Shown: positions 40,339-53,134 of the stretch, one piece after another
Layout of the letters: each line of letters begins with the position of its first letter
Numbering within the stretch: the stretch's first letter is position 1
Source of the DNA: Eunapius fragilis
Lineage: Eukaryota; Porifera; Demospongiae; Spongillida; Spongillidae
Assembly: GCA_963681505.1 (NCBI GenBank)
Contig: OY811971.1
Coordinates: 793,501 to 857,500, forward strand
Reading direction: 5' to 3'
Length of the DNA stretch: 64,000 nucleotides
Notes under the pieces: generated by a model
Told to the model about the DNA's origin: nothing
What the model saw: the letters and a program-made list of their open reading frames with translations, nothing else
Database searches by the model: none
Position numbers and translations under genes: made by a program

Positions 40339-40664
40339 GAGTCAATTCCTGTACGAATTGAAAAACGAAAAATAGATCCAGAAATCAACTGTTTATGGGT
40401 TTGGTGAAGCTAAGGCAAATATCATGACTAAACGTCACAGTTCCTTGGGCTGACAACTTTAAGACATAGAGACTAGCAGTCCGGACGTGACGTCACGTTC
40501 AATCAAATGTTTAATCAACATTCCATCGCTTACGCGCAACTGGTCCATTGACCGACGTACGGTAAGTCACACCTACGCGTTATGAATATAGATACCAGTT
40601 TAACATGGCCAGATGGCTATACGTACTTTTGGACTATAAAGTCCAAAGCCACGCCACGGATTCA

Positions 40665-40925
40665 GCAGCGCTCTTGATGCATGCAGCTACAAGGCTGATC
40701 AAGAAAATGACTATGAGTGCGTCAGCTACAAGCTAGACTAATCAAGGTTTATGAGCACGACAGCTAAAAGGTTGATCCAGATCTAGAAAAGATGGTTGAT
40801 GAGCGCGACAGCTATGAGGCTGACCCAGAAAAGAAGAAGGCCGACGAGCGTGACAGCATATGAGGTTTAACCAGAAAAGTAGAAGACCTATGAGCGCCGA
40901 CAGCCACCTCGATCTCACTCAGTGA
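40665..40925 (+). pseudogene. degenerate ADPEKK peptide-repeat relic (copy B)
   Basis: Counterpart of 4,590-4,835 with additional substitutions and indels. Confidence 0.5.
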
Positions 40926-41213
40926 GTCCAGATAATGTTATTTGTTTACTTTACAGACTAAAAGTCTACCTAGGCAGTTGCTGGTGACTCCGCCGGCTAT
41001 GTACATGTATATTAAAACTGTCCGATTTGCTAAGCGAATTGAATACGAGACCTTGCTCCAACGATGACGCATTGCCGTAGGGTCTAAGAACTACCAAATG
41101 AACTACCATCAAAAAGGTAAGATCAATATGAACCTCGCTTTTATCAATTCGCGCGTGGGTTAACGTTGTAGATTGGGTTGGAAGCACGTCACGTGAGTGC
41201 ATACTTCTACAGT

Positions 41214-42560
41214 GGGCACTCCATGATACGGTACGATCTATCCCTTGATCTCTGCTATCCTAGATGTGACTATTAGTTTTAAAAAGCATTTTCATATACA
41301 GTAGCTTGGTCTGTGCTGCATCCTACCAGAGATAATATATAAAGGGATTGGCAACGCGTCACGTGAGCCGTAGAGATTGGCGAATTTTACTGTGCCATAC
41401 GATCTGGTGTGAATCGCACGTGCGTGTAAGTGTGAAACGGGCATCAAAATTCGTTTGTTTGTTGCAACCACGAAAGGAAGACAGTACCCACCGCTGTGAT
41501 CAAGTACGTAATAATAGAAGGTATTTTTTGGTCATTTATAGGGGGTCGAGACTTTGGCGCGTGATTTTATATTGTCTTAAGTTCAATGAAATTTTACAAT
41601 GTCGGGAGCGCTCTTTTTTTTTGTGGGACAGCATCTTGTGCATCCGTGGGCTTTTTATACATACGATCGTTTGCCTAACTCAAACAATGGTTATATATTA
41701 GTGTGGTGTTGTGTTTTTGCTCAAAGTGCGCTTGTAACGATGCTTATAGCATATTGGGTATGCAGAACGTGTGGGACAGTTACGTCGTAGCCACACAGAC
41801 TAGTATGGTAAAACGGATACTAGCTTGTAGCTCTATCCGCATATTTTAGTATCCAAGTATTGTAGTTTGCACCATACATCTAGTTCACGGCGTGTGTATT
41901 TTTAAAAGTGGATTAAAATTTAGATTGGGGCAACATCGCGCGAAGTGTCTGTACCTCGCGAGAGTGTCGGTATTTCTTTTTCTTCGTTCCTGACTATCAC
42001 ACTGCCTCCACCATTGGCCTGCCCTGTTACCATGCATTAGCAGTGATTTCAGAGTGTTTTTAGTATGACAAGTTTTCTGTTGGATGTACATGTATTCGGC
42101 AGTGCACATGTGTGTAGTGGAAACTCATATCAGATCTTGGTTTATGTGTACTTCAACGGTGGCACTACAATGCCTCCACTCTACATGTACATGGTATTGT
42201 ATTGTAGTTCTGACCTCACATTTTTTTCTACCTAGGTATAAACACGGGGACTGTTTTCCTACTATTCACAACGGTGTGTGGTGTGCTCATCATGTTGACC
42301 AGGACATTTGAACGCCTTCTCCAGCAGTGTGCTGTCCACTGCAAGTGCCATGCATCACATCCTAAGCCATGGACAAACAATCTCCCCCTCTCTCTCCCCT
42401 TCTCCTTTCCTCTCTCTCCCTCTCTCTCTCCCCCTCTCTCTCTCCCCCTCTCTCTCCCCCCTTCTCCTTTCCTCTCCTCTCTCTCATATGCAGGGCTTCC
42501 AGGGTTGAGTAGTGCACTTACCCAGATCGTGGTCCAGCTGTTTGGTTACCTTACCCTGCA
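41214..42560 (+). mobile_element. composite repeat, left part (copy B), split by the 10.57-kb insertion
   Basis: Matches 5,126-6,513 of copy A. The remainder resumes at 53,135. Confidence 0.7.
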
Positions 42561-42561
42561 C

Positions 42562-43000
42562 ATATGGAGAAATGGCCCATACATCGGCGGTCATCTTGCA
42601 TTTTTATTTCAAATTGAATTCTAAATAAACTCATAAAATACTAAGAATTGGGCTGAATTCGAATTTTATTTTTCATTGCGTTGTATGTATGCAACGTTTA
42701 TACAAAAATCAAGACAAAAATTTAATTACTATCGCAGGTAATTATAATATTCAACACTCCCGTTAGCTTCAATAACTACAATAAGCAGCATATCGTTAAT
42801 AAACTCGTGCATGTATCCAGGCCAGCCCCACCCCATCCGACGAGGGGTGGATGCGCATCAATTAGCACATAGACGGCCAACCACATTTTTGTAAAGGTGG
42901 GTTATGTACAATTGCGGATTGTTACTAAGTGCAGAATGGCACATTGTTACTGTTACAGAAGTGGCGGATATGCATCAGTACTATGCTTACATATAGTACA
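42562..43000. other. left end of the insertion, no gene seen
   Basis: AT-rich, no credible exon or conserved frame. Confidence 0.4.
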
Positions 43001-43006
43001 CCCCAC

Positions 43007-43392
43007 CAGCCCCGGATCCAGGATTTGGCTAAGGGGGGGGGCGGTTTTACTGGAGGGGCGGCACATTGACAATGAATACATGCGAAGCCAGGGGCGGATA
43101 CGAAAAGCGGGGGGGGGGGTGCTGTCCGTTTAAGCGGGGGGGGGGGGGGGGGGGGGGGGGGTGCAGTCTGCTTCAGGTCCGATACGAAAAGTGGGGGGGG
43201 GGGGGGGGGGGGGGGGGCGCTTGCCGTACGATGATTTATATCTTGGTTTGTGCGCGCGCGCGTGATAGTGCGTGGGGAATGGAGCGGGGGGGGGGGGGGG
43301 GGGGGGGGGCGGCAATTGGTCCCAGAGGGCGGCATTTCGTATGAATGGGGGGGGCGCCGCCCCCCCCCGAGCCTATGCTGGATCCGGGGCTG
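43007..43392. mobile_element. hAT-type MITE with G-rich interior
   Basis: Ends CAGCCCCGGATCCAG and CTGGATCCGGGGCTG, flanked by CACCCCAC (42,999-43,006) and CACGCCAC (43,393-43,400), an 8-bp duplication with one mismatch. The interior holds several long G runs and repeated CGGATACGAAAA/TCCGATACGAAAA words. Confidence 0.8.
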
Positions 43393-43964
43393 CACGCCAC
43401 GTTCGCTAGTTGTAACTTAACGCGCCACCTATGGGGGCCGGGGACTGCGATCGCATACTGTACTCCTTCCAGCCAATCAATTTGCTGCCCCCATAATTCA
43501 GGAACTGCCACAATCATGACCTCATCCTTTGATATCAACCTGTTCGTATTGTACTGTCTGAAAATAGCCGTATTAAAAGTTAGGAGCGCATATTCGTATG
43601 GGCCTATTAAATAGGGGTGGTCCGTTCCGTGCTACATGTATATGAAAGGAACGGTGAGTCTCAAATTATTTAATTGCTTGAGTATCCTTTTTGCTTATGT
43701 GTCTTGTGGCTTCTTGGGGTGCATAAATTTGTATATACATGTATGATATGCTCTTTACATCTACCATTGTATGGTGCTTGGGTTTTAGCATACTGGCTTC
43801 ATCTCCTGGGAAACATCAGCTAGTATGACTTCAGGCAACATGGCCACCATGTGATCAAGCATACAGGTGAGTTAATGTTGTCCTGCACAGTATTATACTC
43901 ACCATCACACACAAAACCCACAGATACTAACAAGTGTGCACTCCCATGGGTGCCCCCAGCTTTT

Positions 43965-44200
43965 CTAGAAGGGGGGGGGGGGGGGGGGGGGGGGGGGCAG
44001 AGGTGAGGGGAGGGGCACCAATTATAGGGCAGTGGCGGCGGAGCAATAAAAAAAGTGATACGGCGGACTGGGGGGGGGGGGGGGGGTGGAAAGAGAGTCT
44101 TCAATATATGAGCAGGGGTGTAACATAAAAAGTGCTACGGCGTTCGCCGTACTTGCCGTAGCGTCAGCGCCGCCTATGTAGGGAGGTGGGCAGGGGGGAG
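43965..44200. repeat. G-run-rich repeat
   Basis: Two long G runs (43,972-43,997; 44,070-44,086) with GTGATACGGCG/GTGCTACGGCG words. Probably another decayed G-rich MITE. Nothing else seen to 44,370. Confidence 0.5.
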
Positions 44201-44369
44201 GCACATGTAAGTAGAAATCAATACTGGGACAGGGGTTAAATTATTTAACAAGCATTTATTACAAGGGGTTGGGGGTGGGGCGCCATTGAGTCTCAAAAGG
44301 GGGGGGGGGGTTGCCCATGACTCAAAACACAGTCACACTCAGAATTCTATATTACTCACCCAACACATC

Positions 44370-44683
44370 AAATAACATTTTTCACCCCCAACATGAGCGT
44401 ACACTCCCAGCATACACAACTATATGACCCCATCAGCATAGACACCCAACTCATATTCTCCACCAACCACATACCAGTACACACTAGCAACAGTGTGTAC
44501 ATTCCCAATGACCCTACACACCAGCATAGTTTCATTGATGGGGCGGGAGTGCCCCACACCTCCCATATTTTTGCCCCCTCTTGGCAATGAAGGGATAACA
44601 AGTTACACAACCCATGCACAGAATTGGCTCGCTTGGTATAAAGTCCTCCTAAAAGTTTCAACTTAACATTTGTCTCCCCCCCC

Positions 44684-44714
<31 letters not shown>

Positions 44715-45126
44715 ACTGATGTTTTTTCTCGATGATGGATTGTGTCACTTGTTATCCCTTAATAACAGCATGTACACACCAGGTTACCCCACAGGCACAC
44801 CAGCACCCTAGCGTATAGCTGGCCAACCACCTAGCCTACAGATCATTAGACCAACATGAGTTTAAATTCACACACACACATACACACACACACACACACT
44901 ACACATCACACACTAGAACAGTGAGCATAACAGTGAACACTACCAGTCCCACACATGGGGTTTCTTTGATAAAAACCTTAGAGGGGGAATTTTAAAAATT
45001 CGTTGCTAAGGCAACTCTGAGGTTATATCACTTATTGCCAAGGGGCAACAATATGGCATGCACCCCATACACTAACTCATATGTACTACATGTAACAACA
45101 AGATAACATATGCAGTTCCCTTCATA
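44370..45126. other. no gene seen; C run and CA-rich stretch
   Basis: Poly-C at 44,680-44,714 and a short CA run at 44,870-44,900. Open frames are short and compositionally biased. Confidence 0.4.
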
Positions 45127-45860
45127 CAGTAGCGGCTCACGTATAAGGAAAACCACGCACCCGCGTATAACGAAAAATAATTACATTCATCTGGAAAAAA
45201 AGTAAGCTGTTACACCCATGTAGTGTTCTTAAGCCAACCCTCCGGATTGCTACTGCTACTCCACATAACGAAATTCAATGTCAATGAATTTGCAACTCGT
45301 TAACGTTGCTACCCCTCCGCCCCCTGAGAAAAGAAACTGTCCCGTATCTGAACGAGCGCATCTGCGTAACCATGAACGCTTCCTTCAACAATTCAAGCGT
45401 TCAGGGTACGGAGATGCGTTTGTTTAAACACGAAACAGATTTTTTTTCCCCAAACGGGGGGGGGAGGGAGGGAGGGCATTTGCTGAATGCCAACTATCGC
45501 GAATTGCCCTCCCTCCCTCCCCCCCCTTCCCGTTTGGGGAAAAAAAATCTGTTTCGTGTTTAAACAAACGCATCGCCGTACCCTGAACGCTTGAATTGTT
45601 GAAGGAAGCGTTCATGGTTACGCAGATGCGCTCGTTCAGATACGGGACAGTTTCTTTTCTCAGGGGGCGGAGGGGTAGCAACGTTAACGAGTTGCAAATT
45701 CATTGACATTGAATTTCGTTATGTGGAGTAGCAGTAGCAATCCGGAGGGTTGGCTTAAGAACACTACATGGGTGTAACAGCTTACTTTTTTTCCAGATGA
45801 ATGTAATTATTTTTCGTTATACGCGGGTGCGTGGTTTTCCTTATACGTGAGCCGCTACTG
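45127..45860. mobile_element. 734-bp foldback element with pogo-like ends and TA duplication
   Basis: Starts CAGTAGCGGCTCACGTATAA and ends with its exact reverse complement, flanked by TA on both sides. The arms (about 345 bp each) are almost identical to the centre near 45,490, so the same frame (FFSPNG-containing) appears on both strands. CAGT ends and TA target fit the pogo/Tigger branch of Tc1/mariner. Nonautonomous. Confidence 0.85.
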
Positions 45861-45999
45861 TACATGTACCCATAATTCTGCCTTACATGTGTTCTTAGCC
45901 TACCCTTATCAGAGGTCATCTGCCCAACATAAAGGGGTAGTGATCAACAGGATAGGCTAAGAACACTAACAGTTCTTTTTATTTATTTTTCCTACTCCA

Positions 46000-46540
46000 C
46001 ATGAAATGCTCCCTAGATGGCTGTATGGTCAATGTGATACAGCCAGCATGACAAAAAGCTTCAGCAACAACTCAAATAGAAGGGACATTGCAGCCTTTGT
46101 GTGGTCATCAAGTAGCTACAAGGCTCTGCAGACTTCATGTGATGCATGCATGTAGATTTGTGGTGTGCTTGGCATTTGTATTTGGTGGTGTAAGAACTGT
46201 ATGTGTGAATGTGGATAGTTGCTGGTATTGATGGACTTACTGAAAGCAGACAGGAGGCTTTCCGCTCAAATAAATAGCTCCCGCACACACCCTACCAGTC
46301 TAGTCAAAAAAAAAGTATCAACGTGCAAGAGCAGTTGATTTGATTAATAGTTACACGCAGCCCGTATTTATGCCCATGTAACTTCGGTGGGTCTACTTCA
46401 AGCTTGGTGTACGATTGAACTAACACTAACCCACAGAACAGGATCCGTGATTATAAACACTCAACAACACACGTGGGAGAGCATATATACAATGTTCAGA
46501 ACTAGGACATTTGTTTTATATGAATAATAGGTGTTGCTTT
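46000..46540. other. no gene seen
   Basis: No splice-bounded or conserved frame recognised on either strand. Confidence 0.35.
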
Positions 46541-46542
46541 GG

Positions 46543-46869
46543 ATGGAGCACCACATAACGAAAGTCAAAGAGCGTTGCAGAGTGTGTGGCCGCTTCTTGG
46601 TGGAGGCTAGGGAAAAGAAAACAAGGAGCTCATATACCTGCCAAGAGTTTGCAGCTCATTTGTACACTGTCTTTGCTGTTAACACCAGCAATTACATAGT
46701 TAACACTCACCCTCCTTTCTTCTGCTACTGTTGTAAAATTGTACAACCATCTGCATTCTGCCACCATGTCCATCTTGGCAGTACACCAGACTTAAGCTGC
46801 CCGGCCAGTGGATGTATTCCCTCTCTCCCAATCGAGGACAAGTACATCCGCTGGCTGGGTACGGCTTAG
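46543..46869 (+). pseudogene. zinc-binding fragment resembling the RAG1-like N-terminus
   Basis: The ATG opens MEHHITKVKERCRVCGRFL, then SYTCQEFAAHLYTVF, and THPPFFCYCCK. The order CxxC, an aromatic/helical middle, HPPxFC, xxC matches the N-terminal zinc region of RAG1-like and N-RAG transposon proteins as I remember them. The frame then runs into unrelated sequence (LGSTPDLSCP) and stops at 46,869. No RAG1 core follows, so this is a fragment. Confidence 0.5.
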
Positions 46870-46986
46870 GTCTGGTGTAATGCCACTGCCCGACTCTACT
46901 CTCACTCCTGGAAGATGGGCACGATGGCAGAACTCAACATACACGTTACGCAGATGGTTGTGGCCATGCAGTGACAACATCACCAC
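46792..46986 (-). pseudogene. transposon protein fragment (ADVLVLDWERG type)
   Basis: The minus strand reads HNHLRNVYVEFCHRAHL, then ESGSGITPDLSRTQPADVLV and LDWERG. This segment recurs in uncharacterised transposon-associated proteins of cnidarians and sponges and has the D-x(n)-D/E look of a nuclease-like fold, but the function is not established. Truncated at both ends. Confidence 0.45.
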
Positions 46987-47029
46987 CCTGTTTACAGGTA
47001 GTAGCGCCAGGGCACAAAGAACATGATGA

Positions 47030-48130
47030 GCCTCTAGCCATCTCCATCCCTAGCCACCATTGGATGGAGAATTACAGTTCATTGGGTTCAAAGTTCAGGT
47101 CAAGACTAGGAGGTGTGACCAGTAGCCAGGATGTAGCATGAGGTGCTGACACAGAGAGCAGCCGAGCCTTGTCAGCAGGTGACGATGCTTTCAACAACAA
47201 TGAGAACTGGTGGGTCCTCTAGTTTCTTTGACAGTATACCCTTTGGTGGACGGGTGAGGCTGTGATAGCATCCACAGAGATTACTTCAGACAGGGAGACT
47301 ATGCCTTATATTTGTGTCCCATAAAACAAATATCAGTCCTAACAAGATCTGTTTATCACGTTCGGAAGCAATTCATTACTTAAAACAAAAGATTACATAT
47401 AATTAAGTGGCCAGAAAGCAATAGGCCCACACTAATGTATCACTAACTCCAATACTCCTAAATTAAAGTTCAACTTGACTGTGACCTATTTTACATCTTG
47501 CAGCACTCTTTCAGGCGGGAGCATGTCAAATAGAGCACTGACACTGAATCACCAACATAGCTACACACGTGGTTCTTCATCAGTGAGTCTCTCTACAAGG
47601 CTGAGAAAACATGAAGGTCAAGAACATAGAATTTTATTTTGTACATGTTTGTTTATGGTGCTATTATTACTTCAAACGATCAATTGTATACACATGCACA
47701 CACATATACATAAAACACACACATAATACATACATGTACACATATGTATTTATACACATATGCATGTACATGTACAGACATACATAAAACACACACATAC
47801 ATACAAGTACACATGTGTACATAATACACATACATGTGAAAACATACACAAATACATACATGTACACACATACATAAAACATGCACACATACACATAAAA
47901 CACACACTGATACATACATTTTCACATATATACATGTACAAAAAAACACATACATGTATTCACACATATTTATATATATGGGACAGTTTCCAACAAAATT
48001 GCCCCTCAATATTCCCTTGCGTTTGAATAACTATAACTTCCAAATGGTTAAGGCTAATGACTTCTTACTCTCAACACTTCATAGTCACCATTTCTGTATG
48101 GTGAAATACATTTTGGGGTATTACAATGTG
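47030..48130. other. no gene seen; CATACA-rich repetitive stretch
   Basis: 47,690-47,960 is a degenerate ACATACACATGTACA-type repeat giving Cys/Tyr/Met-rich or His/Thr-rich spurious frames. A frame at 47,475-47,690 is unrecognised. Confidence 0.5.
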
Positions 48131-48132
48131 TG

Positions 48133-48363
48133 ATACCCCACTAGGTTCAAACCCGCCAAATACTTTTCAGTTCTCCTATAATCAAATCACTTTTAAAATT
48201 CGGTTTGTGGGTAGAGAGGTTCCTGTACCTATCACGGCAAGTTGTGTCCCACTACATCAAGCGGGAAAATGTGCATGTAGGGACCTCTCTATTTGCAAAT
48301 TGAATTTGAAGCGATTTGATTACTCCTACTGAAAGTTATGGTAGGTTTGAACCCGGTGGGGTA
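48133..48363. mobile_element. palindromic MITE, about 230 bp
   Basis: The left arm ATACCCCACTAGGTTCAAAC pairs imperfectly with the right arm over its whole length around a centre near 48,250. The sequence that follows (48,384-48,470) is related to 11,235-11,320. Confidence 0.7.
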
Positions 48364-48519
48364 TTGGACATTGCAATACTGGGGAGTTAGGAAAGGCCAT
48401 CAGTTTTACATTACCAAACTAAGGCTAAGGTTGATTTCAGCGATCTAGCCATGTGCATGCGCCCCCCCCCCCCCCCCCCCCAAATTCATATCCCGCCCCT
48501 CTGGTACCAATTGGAGTAT

Positions 48520-48885
48520 TCGATTATTTAACTGTACACTCCTACAGATGACAACAATGGTGTCCATGGTGAGGGGTTGTGTTTAGAAACATGTCGATGT
48601 CGTTGTTCAGGGTTGCAAATATGTCCTGAGGGGGGTAGTATAAATGCCTGTCCCGGGGTGCTAGCAGATAAAACATAAGCTTGTACTTGGGGGGTGGGGG
48701 GGGGGGGGTGGGAGTGGTAGGGGTTAGCAGGTATAACATAAGCTTGTCCAGGGGAGATGTAACCAAATAGACGCTTGTCTGGGGGTATTAAAAAACTTAA
48801 CAACAAAAGGTGGTTTTATATATTGTCCTGGGGGTTACGTTTGCAATTATTGTCATCTGTAGGTGCGTATGGTTAAATAATGGAA
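48520..48885. mobile_element. MITE with 35-bp inverted ends
   Basis: CTCCTACAGATGACAACAAT on the left faces ATTATTGTCATCTGTAGGTG on the right. Flanking ATTTAACTGTA and TATGGTTAAAT extend the match. The interior has G runs. Confidence 0.6.
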
Positions 48886-49104
48886 TAGCCCAAAGCTGCC
48901 CCGCCCCCCCTGCCCCCCCATGCACAATCATGTGTATGGCAGACTACTTAATTCCTATGCAGACACTGGCGGACAGAGGGGAGGGAGGGGGGGGGGGGGG
49001 GGAATTAGGTCTGCAACCCGAGCACATCTCCCTTTGGTGTCTCTGTCCCTCCAATCCCCCTTTAATTTAATTCAGGATCTGCCACTGGCTTCACATATAT
49101 TTAT

Positions 49105-49140
49105 TATCAATGTGCCCCCCCCCCCCCCCCCCCCCCCCCG
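49105..49140. repeat. poly-C run next to a hAT-like end
   Basis: Followed by CCAAATCCTGGATCCAGGGC, similar to the hAT MITE end at 43,007. 49,165-49,600 shows nothing recognisable. Confidence 0.5.
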
Positions 49141-49626
49141 CCAAATCCTGGATCCAGGGCTAATTCCAACCATACATAAAGATTTTTGTTGAGAATAGGA
49201 ATGGCTGCACTCAAATGGTGATTTAGCTATCTATCACATACACATGCAAACATACACACAACCCACAGCTGGAAAAACAATATAAGTGCTTGCATACTAT
49301 ACATACCACCCACACACATGGACAGTGCTCACATACATGTACCTGCATGTTTCTTACTAAACACTGTTCAATGGCCAGTAACACAAAACAGGATGCCATG
49401 GTGATCGATGGCATGAAGGCTGGTACTCACATACACAATGGCAAAGATGCTGGTGTATGTGTTTAAAATAAAAAACATGTACTACAATCTGGTAAATGGA
49501 CATACCTTGCTCTAACTATACCTCACAGTAGTGAGCTCTTCATACCTCTTGAGAATACCATGCATCACTTGTGCAACTTCGTTGCCTCCTGAGCGTGGGA
49601 TCCAACAATTTGAGGAAAAGAACCAC

Positions 49627-49741
49627 GGCCATACCCAGAGGAGGTTCGTAACCAAGGAAACCTATAAAATTGCTAGTAAAATCAGATTTAATAGCAAATT
49701 TATTGGTTTCCTTGGTTACGGAACCCCCTCTGGGTATGGCC
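49627..49741. mobile_element. 115-bp palindromic MITE
   Basis: GGCCATACCCAGAGGAGGTT at the left faces a near-exact reverse complement at the right (CCCCTCTGGGTATGGCC), with TAACCAAGGAAACC/GGTTTCCTTGGTTA inside. Confidence 0.8.
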
Positions 49742-49834
49742 CTGAGAACCTAGAGCGCTTTTAGAGATGCTATCTGCTTACATCATGACTGGCAACCTCC
49801 TTTATTACCATCACATTGCATATGTGGCTCCATC

Positions 49835-49920
49835 TATACTGTGGAGCATGCCATGAATTGCCCATCAGGAGGCTTTCCTTCAATCCGACACAATGAGGTG
49901 CGAGATCTGACTTCAGTGAG
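49835..49920 (+). pseudogene. transposon protein fragment (RHNEVRDL type)
   Basis: Encodes EHAMNCPSGGFPSIRHNEVR and DLTS. A near-identical phrase occurs in uncharacterised retroelement-linked proteins of cnidarians and sponges, often upstream of the ADVLVLDWERG region; here the two pieces are 3 kb apart and on opposite strands. Confidence 0.45.
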
Positions 49921-50283
49921 GTATGTCACAATGCAGAACCTACATGTACTTTGCAGCCATTGCAGAGTGAGTGCCTTACATATAAGTCTGCCAATGGGAG
50001 CAAGAAAAACAACAAATTATCTGACCTCTTAATTGAAAAGTTTACATAAAATCCACAACCAATAACAATTCTTCCACATGTCACCACTCCTAATTAAAGA
50101 TGCAGTACTTATGAAACCACAAAGACCTGTGAGTTTCAGAATACAACTACCAGCCCTTCTTCAACTGTCCACATTTGATACATTTGGTACACAAACATAC
50201 AAACTTATGTCAGCACAATACAAAACACCACTGAACAACTTTACAGTCTGCTAGCAAGCATTATATGATGAAAACACAATGCT

Positions 50284-51130
50284 TTACATTTGAGTAGTAG
50301 TTCTCCTGGTGGAGGTTGGAAGGGTGACTGGCACAGTCCATGGTCCATACCAGGCAGTCATGTAGGTAGCCCACTGAGCCTGGAACCAGAGCTGCTGGCA
50401 GACCACCTGGGTATACCTCCACTCAATCATCAGGAGTTTTTCTGACCAATCTGATGGGAAGAGGGGAACGGTACAGCACAAACAAAAGCCTGACCATCTC
50501 TTGAGCAATGTTCTCCACATTGTTATTATCTAGGAGCACATAGGTGGCTCCACCATTCTTACTGCAGTGACAATGTGCCAACATATGCTCCGTGTATGGA
50601 TATAGGTAAAGTGTAGGAGACGTGTGTGCTCCCAAATAGGGGGAGGGGGTGGACATTTCATCTCCCTTAACTAAAACTACACCTCTTCCTACTACTTCCT
50701 GTAACTAAAATGACTCCCCAGGGTCAGGGATTAGAGGAGAGTTTAAAACACTATGAGTGAGGACCAATGAGTGAAGATAGGATACGCAGCCTTCAGGAAG
50801 AGGGGGGGGGGGGGGGGGGTTGAATTTGGTTAATAGGTGAACTTACAATAACATACACGCATCATACAATATATTTTGTTCTTAATAAAACTGATTAGAC
50901 TCAATGATGAAGGCGATCTCGCTTTGGGGATAGGACGGGGGGTTGTTCGAACCCAATGACCCCACCCCTGTGTGTACCCATGATATGTGTAGGACCAATG
51001 GACACATACATGTAGCGCCAATGGAGACGTGCCTCCAAATGATGGTAATTAATAAACTCCGTACTGCAGAGGACAGGCTCATCCCCTGTAGAGCTGCCAT
51101 GGCAACAGTGATGAGCTCAAAGACCACACA
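50284..51130 (-). other. possible minus-strand exons, unrecognised
   Basis: 50,423-50,656 contains YPYTEHMLAHCHCSKNGGAT and NIAQEMVRLLFVLYRSPLP. 50,290-50,420 continues with QQLWFQAQWATYMTAWYGPW after a possible acceptor TATACCCAG. 51,070-51,127 reads FELITVAMAALQ. The composition looks protein-like, but I do not recognise the family and splice phases are not settled. A G run lies at 50,803-50,819. Confidence 0.35.
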
Positions 51131-51615
51131 TCTTCGGGGCAGGAGAGGGAGAAGTGTGAGGATGGGTATAAGTAGAAGGGGGAGGAGGAGAGGAGGGGGA
51201 GGGAGGAGGAGGATGGGAGGAGGGAAGGAGAAAGAGGTGGAGGAGAAGAGAGGAAAAACAGCAGTGTGGTAAATGAACTTGTGGTTTCACAAGATATGTA
51301 AATAAATTTGTACTTTCATAATCATAATTAAGGTACTGTAATATGGCTTACTATAGTTAAGATACATGAACATGGATTATACACCTACAGTAAAAAAAAA
51401 AAAAAGCTATGAGAGTCCGGGCCATAATTGCTTTTACAAGAGACCTAGTCAAGGTGAGGTTAAACCTACTGTATGTTTCATAAACAAAGCTGCATTTTGA
51501 TTTTGGAGACCCAATATGGCAAAGCTGGGTGGCTAGACAGGAAAATGTGTCCCTAGCCTCCTTCCCCCAATTTCACTACAATTAATTTCAGGCTCGTGAA
51601 GTAGGTATAAGGGGT

Positions 51616-51765
<150 letters not shown>

Positions 51766-51904
51766 AGCAATAAGGTACTGAAGGGCTGAAGGGAAGTACG
51801 GACTTTTACACATACCTGGCCTGGAATGAGGCAGTTGGTATAGTGAAGTGGAGGATCACGGGAGACTTTTAATATGGTGAGGTGTTGCCATAGATAACAC
51901 TAAT

Positions 51905-53134
51905 TCATATATACACATACATGTACATATACACACATATACATATACATACACACATACAAATAAAACACATGCACACATATGTGCACATAAAACACAC
52001 ATGTACACACATACCCATAAACACTATCACACACACACATACATAGTCATAAACGCACACACATACATATATACATCTATACATACATGTACATATACAT
52101 GTACATGTATGTTCACACATGGGACATTGTACGAGAAAACATGGTAGTTTTCAAATGCTGCAGTTGGCACAAATCTAATGCACCTAAACTTAAAGTCGGA
52201 CTAGCTTTTGAAAAGTTAGAAGTATTGAATCTTTTATGATGCATTCATTTTCAATGGGAAAGATCAATTAAGTGCGTACCGTCAGTCGTATAGAAATATG
52301 GCAGCTCTTGTATATTTGATGCTCCCGCCGTTTGTACCAGACGTTACCTCTACGTGTATGCTCTTACATGTACTACCGCTCCGGTATAAAACCTTTTAGC
52401 GTATTACGAACAGTCACTACCATCCAATATACGTTTTGCATTCATGCTACTTAACTAGTACTCTGAGACTTACAAGATCCTTCCGTAATAAGTCTGGTTG
52501 TATGCCCATGTCGATTCTCTGAGTGGCAAACTCCTTTGTGTAATCGCAACCTCCGTCTTTCCCAATTAGTACCACCTAGCCACTCCTACATGTGGTCATG
52601 ATGCTAAGTCAGTACATAGCAATAATTATTGGTCATTTAACTACAACATCAAAAAACAGCTAGGTCTGGGCACGGCTGACTGATGATAACGGGCACGTGA
52701 TGATCGTCTTGTATGCGGGGTGTATCTCACTAACCATTCAACGGAAGTGCGATTTGAAGGCCCTAAGCTCTGAAAAAATGATGATAAATAAGTACACTGA
52801 CTGCTCTCATGTAATCCGTTAGCACCTAAGGAAATTATCATTTGGTTGGGAAACTATTGATGACTGAATAACGAAATGAGATAAAATGAATGGACATTGG
52901 AAACCTTGCATAATTAATGTGGAAGTGCGGATATAAGTACCTAAGGTGCGAAAAACTACTCAAAATATGCCAAATAGTCCCCACATTACAAATCCGAGAG
53001 CACCTAGTCAATATTTTGTTTTGTTCTGCAGTAAGCTGCAGCTTTATGAATGCGTCAATACATTTTCTATGGGCACCGAATTACGCAATGACCGAATACC
53101 GCGTAATCCTTTTGACCGCCAATTTCTCGATATG
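51905..53134. other. right end of the insertion, no gene seen
   Basis: 51,905-52,120 is a degenerate ACATACATGTACATAT repeat. The rest shows no recognised frame. It ends at the inverted terminal word. Confidence 0.4.

Noticed and set aside
43066-43395. Gly- or Pro-rich proteins around G runs
   Set aside because: They arise from homopolymer runs inside hAT-type MITEs and are not conserved.
46543-46869. A complete RAG1-like transposon
   Set aside because: No recombinase core, no RAG2-like partner and no RSS-like ends were seen; only an N-terminal-like zinc region.
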